Notes under the pieces: generated by a model | Told to the model about the DNA's origin: nothing | Database searches by the model: none | The model's input: only the letters and a program-made list of their open reading frames with translations | Program-made: the position numbers and the translations under genes | DNA from: CAYMZB01 sp964394845 | GTDB taxonomy: Bacteria > Patescibacteriota > Microgenomatia > Daviesbacterales > UBA10151 | Reading direction: 5' to 3' | DNA length: 7,791 nt | NCBI GenBank assembly: GCA_964394845.1 | Contig: CAYMZB010000040.1 | Span: 1 to 7,791, forward strand | In this document: piece after piece, positions 1 through 5,010 of the stretch | How positions within the stretch are numbered: position 1 is the first letter of the stretch | Layout of the letters: every line of letters begins with the position of its first letter

Positions 1-641
1 TTGGCATACCACTCATAATCAGCCTGACCAAACCTGGTTCTGGCTTTGTACTGACTACCTTCATCCTGAAGCATTTTCTTGGGTAGACCACATTTAGACA
101 GTGATTCATACCATACCTGGAAAACATTCATCTTACCCTGGGTTTTAAACCATCTACCTGATGGAACAAATCTACTATGATCATCTAAAGTAGCAATCAA
201 ATACAAAGTACCAAGGTAGGGGAAATTGATCCTCCCCATAATATCTGTCTGCCACAAATCATTGGGATTGTCTGCCTCAAACCTTTGGATTGGTTTAACT
301 CTTTTAATATTTTCTTTAACTAATCCCTCTGCTTGAAAGATTCTCCACACTGTTGTTTCATGGACAGCAAGCTTTAATTTATCCCTGACATTTCTGGCTG
401 ATCTCCACCTATCCTTGCCCTTTACCTTTAAAAGCTCATCTTTCTGATCTTTAGTCAACTTGTAGTTATTGCTGTGTCTGTGATCTTTTAACCCCTCCTC
501 ACCAGTCTCCAGGAGACTGTTCTTGTATCTTCTGATAGTCCTTGTACTGCAGCCTAAAAGGGAAGCAGCTTTAGAAAGATTAATCTCTCCTTTTATGAAA
601 GATTTGATAACTCCCATCCTAATATCTATGGGTTTTTTAAT
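1..641 (-). CDS. IS transposase, HTH plus DDE integrase core (IS481-like), C-terminus beyond left edge
   Basis: Reading the minus strand gives 213 continuous codons that run off the left edge. Residues about 10-58 form an N-terminal helix-turn-helix (SKAASLLGCSTRTIRRYK), followed by a second HTH-like block around 75-107 and an rve/DDE core from about 125. The core contains WQTDIMG (D133), LYLIATLDDHSRF and LQDEGSQY (D193); these are the first two acidic residues of the DDE triad, and the glutamate should lie beyond the edge. The enzyme would cut and join IS ends. The best start is an ATT codon at 639-641, six bases after a strong GGAGGTGAG ribosome site; no in-frame ATG lies nearby upstream. 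The first in-frame ATG (615-617) is the alternative start. This strong ribosome site is unlike the other genes here and fits a recently acquired element. Family assignment is from motif memory; IS3-like is possible. Confidence 0.85.
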   Translation of the reverse strand, partial: MKKPIDIRMGVIKSFIKGEINLSKAASLLGCSTRTIRRYKNSLLETGEEGLKDHRHSNNYKLTKDQKDELLKVKGKDRWRSARNVRDKLKLAVHETTVWRIFQAEGLVKENIKRVKPIQRFEADNPNDLWQTDIMGRINFPYLGTLYLIATLDDHSRFVPSGRWFKTQGKMNVFQVWYESLSKCGLPKKMLQDEGSQYKARTRFGQADYEWYA

Positions 642-673
642 ATTCTCACCTCCAATCTTTAAAGTGAGAATAT
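640..673 (-). promoter_or_regulatory. Hairpin over the transposase ribosome site, overlapping its own -10
   Basis: A perfect 10-bp inverted repeat (640-649 with 664-673, 14-base loop) places part of GGAGGTGAG and the first bases of the ATT start in the 3' arm. A promoter-like pair on the minus strand, TTGTCA (694-689) and TATTCT (672-667) with 16 bases between, would start RNA near 660, inside the loop. Native transcripts would then lack the 5' arm, while read-through RNA from outside would carry the full hairpin and hide the ribosome site. The repeat is visible in the sequence; the regulatory role is inferred by analogy with IS10/IS50. Confidence 0.55.
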
Positions 674-687
674 GCCGTTTTAAACAA

Positions 688-732
688 ATGACAACTGAGA
701 TGTTAAAGCGCTATGACAACTGAGACGCTACA
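688..732 (-). repeat. IS terminal region with two 13-bp direct repeats
   Basis: ATGACAACTGAGA occurs at 688-700 and again at 713-725. The outer copy continues to ACGCTACA at 732, so read inward from the outside the IS end begins TGTAGCGTCTCAGTTGTCA, with a TGT tip as in many DDE insertion sequences. The inner copy is probably an additional transposase-binding site and also contains the putative -35 of the transposase. The opposite IS end is outside the window, so the exact boundary near 732 and any target duplication cannot be confirmed. Confidence 0.6.
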
Positions 733-760
733 TTACAGGTGTGATCATTTCATATAACTT

Positions 761-788
761 TTGACATTTATAGAAAGTGGACTATACT
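761..788 (+). promoter_or_regulatory. Sigma70-type promoter, leaderless for the next ORF
   Basis: TTGACA at 761-766 and TATACT at 783-788 are separated by 16 bases. Transcription would start around 795, essentially on the TTG (793) or ATG (796) that opens the 110-codon ORF. The pair lies just outside the inferred IS end at 732. Confidence 0.5.
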
Positions 789-792
789 AACC

Positions 793-1125
793 TTGATGGT
801 TAATGGTCCTGAAGCTCGAGCTGGCAAAATCAGCTATATAATCAGACAAGTTCATAACCTATCCGATCTAGCAGAACAGGTAGCGCATAGGTATATCGGC
901 GCTTTTGGGACAGCGATCCAAAATAGTTCACCTGCAAACGTTATACATCAAGCCAGAAACACTCTTGAACACCCGCCATCCGTAGAAATTCATGTACACG
1001 CACTTGAAGTGCATTTGCATTACGGAGTGCGGGAAGAAGGTTCAGGAAGTAAACATACTAAACAGAACCTCTCCGCCAAAACCCAACCTGTTCCTCCCCT
1101 GGTTGATAATAATTTTGAACAGTAA
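793..1125 (+). CDS. Unrecognised 110-residue protein
   Basis: I do not recognise this protein. The frame opens with TTG (793) directly followed by ATG (796), either usable, and is open for 110 codons to TAA. It has no membrane segment or signal peptide. The N-terminal half looks mixed and helical (LSDLAEQVAHRYIGAFGTAIQ), a histidine-rich stretch HVHALEVHLHYG lies near residues 68-79, and the tail is polar and probably disordered. Support for its being real is a good promoter exactly at the start and the lack of a comparable minus-strand frame. Against it are the modest length, no family match and no partner gene. It could also be a relic disturbed by the neighbouring IS. Confidence 0.4.
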   Translation: MMVNGPEARAGKISYIIRQVHNLSDLAEQVAHRYIGAFGTAIQNSSPANVIHQARNTLEHPPSVEIHVHALEVHLHYGVREEGSGSKHTKQNLSAKTQPVPPLVDNNFEQ

Positions 1126-1303
1126 AATAAATCTGAGTCCCCGGAATAGCATTCAATTAGTTCTTAGATCTTCATATTTTAGACTTCGCAAAACTATCAC
1201 AATTGGAGATTTCGCATTACAGGAGAATCGAAGTCTTGATTTATCAATTAAAATTTTCTATACCACTTACAAATGAATTTGCTACGGGTATAACCATTCG
1301 TAA
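1126..1303 (+). other. Gene-free spacer before hicB
   Basis: I see no convincing gene here. The only structure is an 8-bp inverted repeat, AGACTTCG at 1181-1188 with CGAAGTCT at 1229-1236, whose 40-base loop is too long for a terminator. A frame spanning 992-1276 overlaps the upstream ORF and has no independent support. Confidence 0.5.
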
Positions 1304-1352
1304 GCTCATTTTGACATAAAATGTTTGCAAAATGAGCAACGACTGGTATACA
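1304..1352 (+). promoter_or_regulatory. hicBA promoter with 10-bp inverted repeat (candidate operator)
   Basis: GCTCATTTTG (1304-1313) and its exact reverse complement (1328-1337) are separated by 14 bases. The right arm overlaps a -35-like TTTGCA (1324-1329), which stands 17 bases before a -10-like TATACA (1347-1352). Transcription would start near 1358, a few bases before the hicB ATG at 1363. The position suits an operator for autorepression. It is unlikely to be a terminator because no T-run follows either arm. Confidence 0.5.
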
Positions 1353-1362
1353 ATATACACAT

Positions 1363-1644
1363 ATGGAAACAGTAATTCCTCTTACAGTCAAAATAATCGT
1401 GGATAAAAAATCAGGTGATACTCCTTATGTTGCCTATACTCCGGAATTAGACATAGCATCCTGTGGTTCAACGGAAGAAAAAGCCCGCCAGAATTTAAAA
1501 GAAGCAGTGAAAATTTTTATGGAAGAGATGCAAAAGAAGAATAAGTTAGCAGAAGTTTTACAAGAGTTGGGTTTTCAAAAAGAGAATAAAAGATGGATTC
1601 CACCTACAGTCAGTTTTGAACCGTTTTATTTTCCATCATTATAA
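1363..1644 (+). CDS. hicB: HicB-family antitoxin
   Basis: The 93-residue protein carries the HicB/UPF0150 fold: an N-terminal strand (LTVKIIVDK), the hallmark YVAYTPELDIASCGSTEEKA (residues 22-41) and the following helix NLKEAVKIFMEEM. It should bind and neutralise the HicA RNase encoded 12 bases downstream. The C-terminal part (about 61-93, LGFQKENKRWIPP and an aromatic tail) shows neither a ribbon-helix-helix nor an HTH, so this antitoxin may lack its own DNA-binding domain. Gene order is antitoxin first, the reverse of E. coli hicAB. The ATG has no Shine-Dalgarno site but sits directly after a promoter-like sequence, which fits an almost leaderless mRNA. Confidence 0.85.
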   Translation: METVIPLTVKIIVDKKSGDTPYVAYTPELDIASCGSTEEKARQNLKEAVKIFMEEMQKKNKLAEVLQELGFQKENKRWIPPTVSFEPFYFPSL

Positions 1645-1645
1645 T
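1616..1645 (+). promoter_or_regulatory. Possible internal promoter for hicA
   Basis: TTGAAC (1616-1621) and a consensus TATAAT (1640-1645) stand 18 bases apart across the end of hicB. RNA would start near 1652, just before the hicA ATG at 1657. In AT-rich coding DNA this can arise by chance, so it is a weak call. Confidence 0.3.
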
Positions 1646-1656
1646 AAATAACTTTT

Positions 1657-1887
1657 ATGCCAAGACTGACACCGATCCACTATCGCAAGTTGGCAAAAGT
1701 CTTTGAAACTATTGGTTTTATTCATGTCCGCACTGAGGGAGACCACATGGTTTACAGCAAAGAAGAAGTCTTACGCCCTGTAATTATTCCGAAATATAGA
1801 GAAATTCCGGAGTTTATCATCCTAAAAAATCTCAAAACTGCAGGGATAACCAGAAATGAATACTTAGAGTTACTTAAGAAAACTTAA
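1657..1887 (+). CDS. hicA: HicA-family mRNA interferase toxin
   Basis: This 76-residue protein has the HicA (YcfA) layout: a first helix with KLAKVFETIGF, then the strand block RTEGDHMVYS holding the catalytic histidine (H30), a strand PVIIPKY, and the closing LKTAGITRNEYLELL. HicA toxins bind RNA through a double-stranded-RNA-binding-like fold and cleave mRNA in the cytoplasm. The usual GSH motif around the histidine is GDH here, and the basic strand is shorter than in many relatives, but the catalytic residue is kept and the toxin is probably active. It follows hicB on the same strand after 12 bases and has no ribosome site, so it depends on coupling to hicB or on its own leaderless transcript. 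Confidence 0.85.
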   Translation: MPRLTPIHYRKLAKVFETIGFIHVRTEGDHMVYSKEEVLRPVIIPKYREIPEFIILKNLKTAGITRNEYLELLKKT

Positions 1888-1915
1888 TAGCTCAGAAGAA
1901 ACGTAAGATTTAAAT

Positions 1916-2893
1916 ATGATTATAGTCACCGGTTCTTTGGCTTTTGATTATATTATGGATTATCAGGGTGTTTTTTCAGACCACATCATGCCTGATAAAA
2001 TACATCAGATTAATTTATCTTTTTTATTAACTACCTTAAAAAAGCAAAATGGCGGGACAGCCGGAAATATTGCCTACAACTTAAGTTTACTCAAAACAGA
2101 TGTTTCTGTCTTTTCTACAGCCGGAAACGATTTTGCAGAATATGGAAAATTCTTACAAGATGCTGGCGTTGATACATCAAATATTGCGATTATTAAAGAT
2201 AAGAAAACCGCCTCTGCTTTTATTATGACTGACAGAAAAGATAACCAGATCACCGGCTTTTATCCAGGAGCTATGTCTGATTCAACAAATTATTCGCTTC
2301 AAGATCTTAAACAAAAACCTGATTTGGCAGTTATTGCCCCTAATGACCCCAAAGCCATGGTTAAATTTACTGCTGAGTGCCAAAAGTCAAATACTCCCTA
2401 TATGTTGGACCCTGGCATGCAATTACCTGTTTTAGGCAGCTCTGACTTAAAAAATATGATTTCAGGCGCAGCCATTTTAATTGGAAATGATTATGAAATT
2501 AGTCTTTTAAAAGAAAAGATTTCTTTAGAAGAAACAGAGCTTATAAATCAGGTTAAAATTTTAATTACTACTTTAGGAGCAGAAGGATCAATTATTCAGT
2601 TGAAGGACAATACACCTCGAAGGAGTCAGAGCCCACCTTCGAGGTGGAAAAAAATTAAGGTTCAGGCTATAAAGCCTAATAAAGTTGTTGATCCAACCGG
2701 CGCCGGAGATGCATATAGGGCAGGATTTTTAGCAGGATGGATTAAAGGTCTTGATTTGCAAGTTTGCGGGCAAATGGGATCTGTTGCTGCTTGTTACGCA
2801 GTGGAAAAATATGGTACAACTTCCCATAAGTTCACTGTTCAGGAATTTATTGAGAGATACAAGGAGAATTTTGGAGAAGAATTTGAACTATAA
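1916..2893 (+). CDS. PfkB-family carbohydrate kinase, probable adenosine kinase
   Basis: The 325-residue protein is a complete ribokinase/PfkB-fold kinase. Visible features are VTGSLAFDYIM with the substrate-contacting aspartate D11, the GGTAGN anion site (46-51), a nucleotide-binding TLGAEGS (219-225) and signature 2, DPTGAGDAYRAGF (259-271), with catalytic base D265. The fold phosphorylates a sugar or nucleoside hydroxyl with ATP. The adenosine assignment rests on overall likeness to bacterial adenosine-kinase-like PfkB proteins and on sharing the region with ahcY, whose reaction releases adenosine. Ribokinase or another nucleoside kinase cannot be excluded. Residues 233-244 come from an inserted palindrome in the loop before signature 2. 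There is no Shine-Dalgarno site; the start 28 bases after hicA was chosen because VTGS opens the fold. Confidence 0.85.
   Translation: MIIVTGSLAFDYIMDYQGVFSDHIMPDKIHQINLSFLLTTLKKQNGGTAGNIAYNLSLLKTDVSVFSTAGNDFAEYGKFLQDAGVDTSNIAIIKDKKTASAFIMTDRKDNQITGFYPGAMSDSTNYSLQDLKQKPDLAVIAPNDPKAMVKFTAECQKSNTPYMLDPGMQLPVLGSSDLKNMISGAAILIGNDYEISLLKEKISLEETELINQVKILITTLGAEGSIIQLKDNTPRRSQSPPSRWKKIKVQAIKPNKVVDPTGAGDAYRAGFLAGWIKGLDLQVCGQMGSVAACYAVEKYGTTSHKFTVQEFIERYKENFGEEFEL
2613..2646. repeat. 34-bp palindromic element inserted in frame in the kinase gene
   Basis: An exact 11-bp inverted repeat (CACCTCGAAGG at 2613-2623, its complement at 2636-2646) with a 12-base loop is followed by seven A. It is GC-richer than its surroundings and encodes TPRRSQSPPSRW, a proline/arginine/serine stretch that breaks the kinase sequence just before KVVDPTGAGD. 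This looks like a small mobile palindromic unit, comparable in principle to Rickettsia palindromic elements, that has landed in frame in a surface loop. No second copy occurs in this window. Confidence 0.6.
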
Positions 2894-2915
2894 GAGTAAA
2901 TTCATGCCTCACTTC

Positions 2916-3008
2916 CTAAAATCGCTTTGTTGTATCGTTGCCAAAAATATCAATGACCTTGACTGCAATTTTACTTGGATCTTTTGGAAAATCTTTGTGT
3001 AATGCCAT
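2916..3008 (-). pseudogene. Gene-tail relic, copy 1 (MALHKDFPKDPS then KIAVKVIDIFGNDTTK)
   Basis: The minus strand carries a 30-codon frame starting at ATG 3008 and stopping at TAG 2916. Its second half is the 47-bp repeat. It ends in RF where copy 2 has TIEVNL, and the bases line up if one base is lost here, so this looks like a frameshifted, decaying copy. KIAVKVIDIFGNDT resembles, from memory only, C-terminal tails of large restriction-modification proteins, and LHKDFPKDP resembles the start of type III-like restriction helicases. Both resemblances are tentative. The frame lies 60 bases after the AlbA_2 gene stop and is unlikely to be a functional protein. Confidence 0.45.
2926..2972. repeat. 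47-bp direct repeat, copy 1
   Basis: This segment is identical base for base to 4870-4916. Weaker similarity continues for roughly 24 bases to the right (about 62% by eye) and, with gaps, a short way to the left. The two copies bracket the AlbA_2/two-TM cassette at 1944-bp spacing. On the minus strand the repeat reads KIAVKVIDIFGNDTT, a gene-tail sequence and not an IS end. Confidence 0.9.
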
Positions 3009-3067
3009 AACTAAGTTATAAAAGTAAATAAAATCATATTCTTAGCTTCAAAATATCGAAATTGTCG

Positions 3068-4531
3068 TTATTTACTTTTGTCATTGGTAAATAAACTTCT
3101 TTCATCGGCCGTTGGTAACCTATACCGAACATTGCGTTTAGCTCCGGTCCGTGGAGTAATTTTTGTAAGAAGTCCTTGCTTAACCCACCTATTAAATCTC
3201 TTCGAAACTTTTACAGTATCCTCCGTATGTAATATTCCTCGCGCTTCAGTGTTTGTAATATACTTATTTTTAATTAAATAATCAGAAACTTTATCCCATT
3301 CATTTGGAGCCTGCTCGTTTAATAAAATTACCCTAACAGCATCCTGAAGATTTGGATATGTCCAAAAAATAGGTGGGTACAAATTCGCTGTCTTCATAGT
3401 ATGACGCATTGCTCGCACACCTTCATTTTGATCAAGATTAGGCGGATCGGGAAATTCACGCAGATGTTTTACCAATAAATCGTTGCGATATTGGTGTGAT
3501 CTTTCAATTCCAATATTTGAAGGAGTAATGTTAAAAGGTAATAATCCAGGACTCTCAATTTCTATACGATCTTCAAAAATTCGTATTTCAATATCTCGTT
3601 TTGTATAATAATCACGATGGATTACCGCATTGGTTATTGCTTCTTTAACAGCACGCTCAGGAATACTGTATGTTGTTTTGAATCCAGATGGCACTCGCAT
3701 ACCCGATTTCAATAGCCCAAGCACGTACTCATGGGCATCGGTAAGCTGTTTTGCAATTGGACCATTTATGTTCTTTGGAGTCCCTATCCAATTTAATGTT
3801 TCTTTAGTAATTGTCTCTAGATTTCCTTCAATTTGGAAAACTCTCACACAACACTTTGTCTCTAAAAGATCATTTGGAAACTCAGCAAATAGCAACACTG
3901 CAGCTCTGGCTGGAAGTAATTTTCCATTTTCATTTTGCCTAGCTAATCCTGTTTTTTTCAAAATTAAATCAATTTTGTTTTCACTAATGCCTCTTTTTCT
4001 CCTCCAGTTTTCGTAAAAATCGGTTTTTAATAAACTAAAATCAACTTCCACGAGTTCTGTATCTGATCTAGAAAATCCTTTCACATACGCAAGATGTAAA
4101 ATATCTTGAGGATTGAGCATTTTATTACCTCGCTCAAGACGTATCCATACATGGTTTTCGTAATACCTAAATCCGTCTCCAACCTTTGGTACGGAAAGTA
4201 GTCCAATTCTTTTTTCTTTCCCAGCATTTACTAAAACAGGTGACCAAATTCCAGATATTGGAGGATAAATCTTTCCGACTGACCGACTAATTTCATCGTA
4301 AAGTTCTATATTCTCCTCTATTCCAAAAATTCTATCTATTCCTTTAAGTTTTGTTTTTTGTGGGTCATCTACTCCCAAGATTATCGTTCCGCCATCGGTA
4401 TTAGCCATAGCCACAATGGATTGAAGAGTTTTATCAATTCCTTCGTTTCTACTCCCAAGACGCTTGAATTCAATTGTCCGAGATTCGGAAGGAATAGATA
4501 AAATATCTTGTATTAATTTGTCGTTACTCAT
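3068..4531 (-). CDS. AlbA_2 (Schlafen-like) domain protein with GHKL-type ATPase region and winged helix
   Basis: The 487-residue protein has the layout of the large 'AlbA_2 DNA-binding plus ATP-binding' regulators. An N-terminal AlbA_2 domain covers about 15-135, with ESRTIEFKR (18-23), the AMANTDGGTIILGVDD core (41-56) and the closing YYENHVWIRLERGNKM. A GHKL-like ATPase part follows: EAITNAVIHRDY (298-308, N-box), DRIEIESPGLLP (321-332) and GVRAMRHTM (371-379). A winged helix lies at about 410-472. Members of this group are annotated as regulators or helicase-like proteins, and AlbA_2/Schlafen proteins recur in phage-defence loci; a nucleic-acid-targeting defence role is plausible but inferred. 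The start overlaps by four bases (ATGA) the stop of a 15-codon leader frame, suggesting coupled translation. Its partner is the two-TM gene 45 bases upstream. Confidence 0.85.
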   Translation of the reverse strand: MSNDKLIQDILSIPSESRTIEFKRLGSRNEGIDKTLQSIVAMANTDGGTIILGVDDPQKTKLKGIDRIFGIEENIELYDEISRSVGKIYPPISGIWSPVLVNAGKEKRIGLLSVPKVGDGFRYYENHVWIRLERGNKMLNPQDILHLAYVKGFSRSDTELVEVDFSLLKTDFYENWRRKRGISENKIDLILKKTGLARQNENGKLLPARAAVLLFAEFPNDLLETKCCVRVFQIEGNLETITKETLNWIGTPKNINGPIAKQLTDAHEYVLGLLKSGMRVPSGFKTTYSIPERAVKEAITNAVIHRDYYTKRDIEIRIFEDRIEIESPGLLPFNITPSNIGIERSHQYRNDLLVKHLREFPDPPNLDQNEGVRAMRHTMKTANLYPPIFWTYPNLQDAVRVILLNEQAPNEWDKVSDYLIKNKYITNTEARGILHTEDTVKVSKRFNRWVKQGLLTKITPRTGAKRNVRYRLPTADERSLFTNDKSK

Positions 4532-4575
4532 ATATCTACTTCAGTATGTTTTGGTAATTTAGGGTGTAATGCCAT
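4528..4575 (-). other. 15-codon leader frame coupled to the AlbA_2 gene
   Basis: Between the two-TM gene and the AlbA_2 gene lies a short frame, MALHPKLPKHTEVDI, whose TGA overlaps the AlbA_2 ATG as ATGA. Its first 13 bases, including one before the ATG, match exactly those opening the copy 1 relic (4564-4576 and 2997-3009), and the likeness continues (MALHKDFPKDP against MALHPKLPKHT). It may be a translational-coupling leader or the remnant 5' end of a lost gene of the same family. Confidence 0.4.
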
Positions 4576-4576
4576 A

Positions 4577-4843
4577 TTACTTTTTAAGTAACTCCACTTC
4601 CACCTTTAAATTTTCGATTCTAACTGAGGCTTGATAATTTGAATATATCGTAAAAATTAAACCACCAATTGCGATAAAAAACGCTAATAAGGAAACAACA
4701 AATAAACCATATTCAATTTTTTTATTATGATCTTTTGCTTCTTTTTCAAGCTCATAGGAAAATTTTGCTAGTTTAGCGATTAGCAAAGTTCCCCCAATGC
4801 TTGCTAATAAAGCTATTGGTACTAAAATCAAATATTTTTCCAT
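4577..4843 (-). CDS. Small two-TM membrane protein
   Basis: I recognise no named family. The 88 residues hold two hydrophobic helices, about 4-24 (LILVPIALLASIGGTLLIA) and 45-67 (YGLFVVSLLAFFIAIGGLIFTIY). A highly charged linker (KEAKDHNKK) joins them, and a C-terminal amphipathic tail (RIENLKVEVELLKK) has leucine/valine spacing suggesting a short coiled coil. It should be an inner-membrane protein able to oligomerise. The ATG lies four bases after the stop of the broken upstream gene tail, as in a tightly packed operon, and the AlbA_2 gene follows 45 bases later on the same strand. The arrangement resembles a sensor/effector pair in which the membrane protein is the effector; that role is inference. 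Confidence 0.6.
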   Translation of the reverse strand: MEKYLILVPIALLASIGGTLLIAKLAKFSYELEKEAKDHNKKIEYGLFVVSLLAFFIAIGGLIFTIYSNYQASVRIENLKVEVELLKK

Positions 4844-4847
4844 GGTG

Positions 4848-4991
4848 TTATAAATTTACCTCAATCGTTTTTGTTGTATCGTTGCCAAAAATATCAATGA
4901 CCTTGACTGCAATTTTGCATGATCCTTTTGTAACTTCTTTAGATACTGAAACTAATTTTAGCAAAATTATTGCATTTAAGATAGAAAGTAA
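4848..4991 (-). pseudogene. Gene-tail relic, copy 2 (ends KIAVKVIDIFGNDTTK then TIEVNL and stop)
   Basis: A 47-codon frame on the minus strand ends in TAA at 4848-4850, four bases before the two-TM start. The last 30 or so codons (SKEVTKGSC, then the repeated block) look like a genuine C-terminus; nearer the ahcY promoter the sequence is not convincing. No long frame precedes it, so the gene body is gone and ahcY begins at once on the other strand. It probably marks the last gene of the operon from which the cassette came, possibly a restriction-modification protein, though that identity is a weak recollection of sequence style. Confidence 0.45.
4870..4916. repeat. 47-bp direct repeat, copy 2
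   Basis: Identical to 2926-2972. This copy lies in the better-preserved gene tail, continuing in frame to TIEVNL and a stop. It may mark the site through which the cassette was duplicated or recombined. Confidence 0.9.
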
Positions 4992-4998
4992 CTATTAT
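4970..4998 (+). promoter_or_regulatory. ahcY promoter, nearly leaderless
   Basis: TTGCAT (4970-4975) and TATTAT (4993-4998) are 17 bases apart. Transcription would begin near 5005, about six bases before the ahcY ATG at 5011, and no Shine-Dalgarno sequence is present. The promoter overlaps the 5' side of the minus-strand relic. Confidence 0.45.
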
Positions 4999-5010
4999 AC
5001 ATAATAGCTT

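Noticed and set aside
523..723. 66-codon plus-strand frame over the IS end
   Set aside because: It lies antisense to the transposase HTH region and the IS terminal repeats; it is a shadow frame.
992..1276. 94-codon plus-strand frame
   Set aside because: It overlaps the 110-codon ORF in another frame and has no promoter, start context or recognisable sequence.
1304..1337. Inverted repeat read as a terminator for the 110-codon ORF
   Set aside because: The loop is 14 bases, the stem is AT-rich and no T-run follows; overlap with the hicB -35 favours an operator.
1874..1887. TTAAG-AAAA-CTTAA hairpin at the end of hicA as a terminator
   Set aside because: The stem is short and all but AT-only, and it lies within the hicA coding end.
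2751..3002. 83-codon plus-strand frame across the kinase end and copy 1 repeat
   Set aside because: It shadows the kinase C-terminus, and the repeat makes protein sense only on the minus strand.
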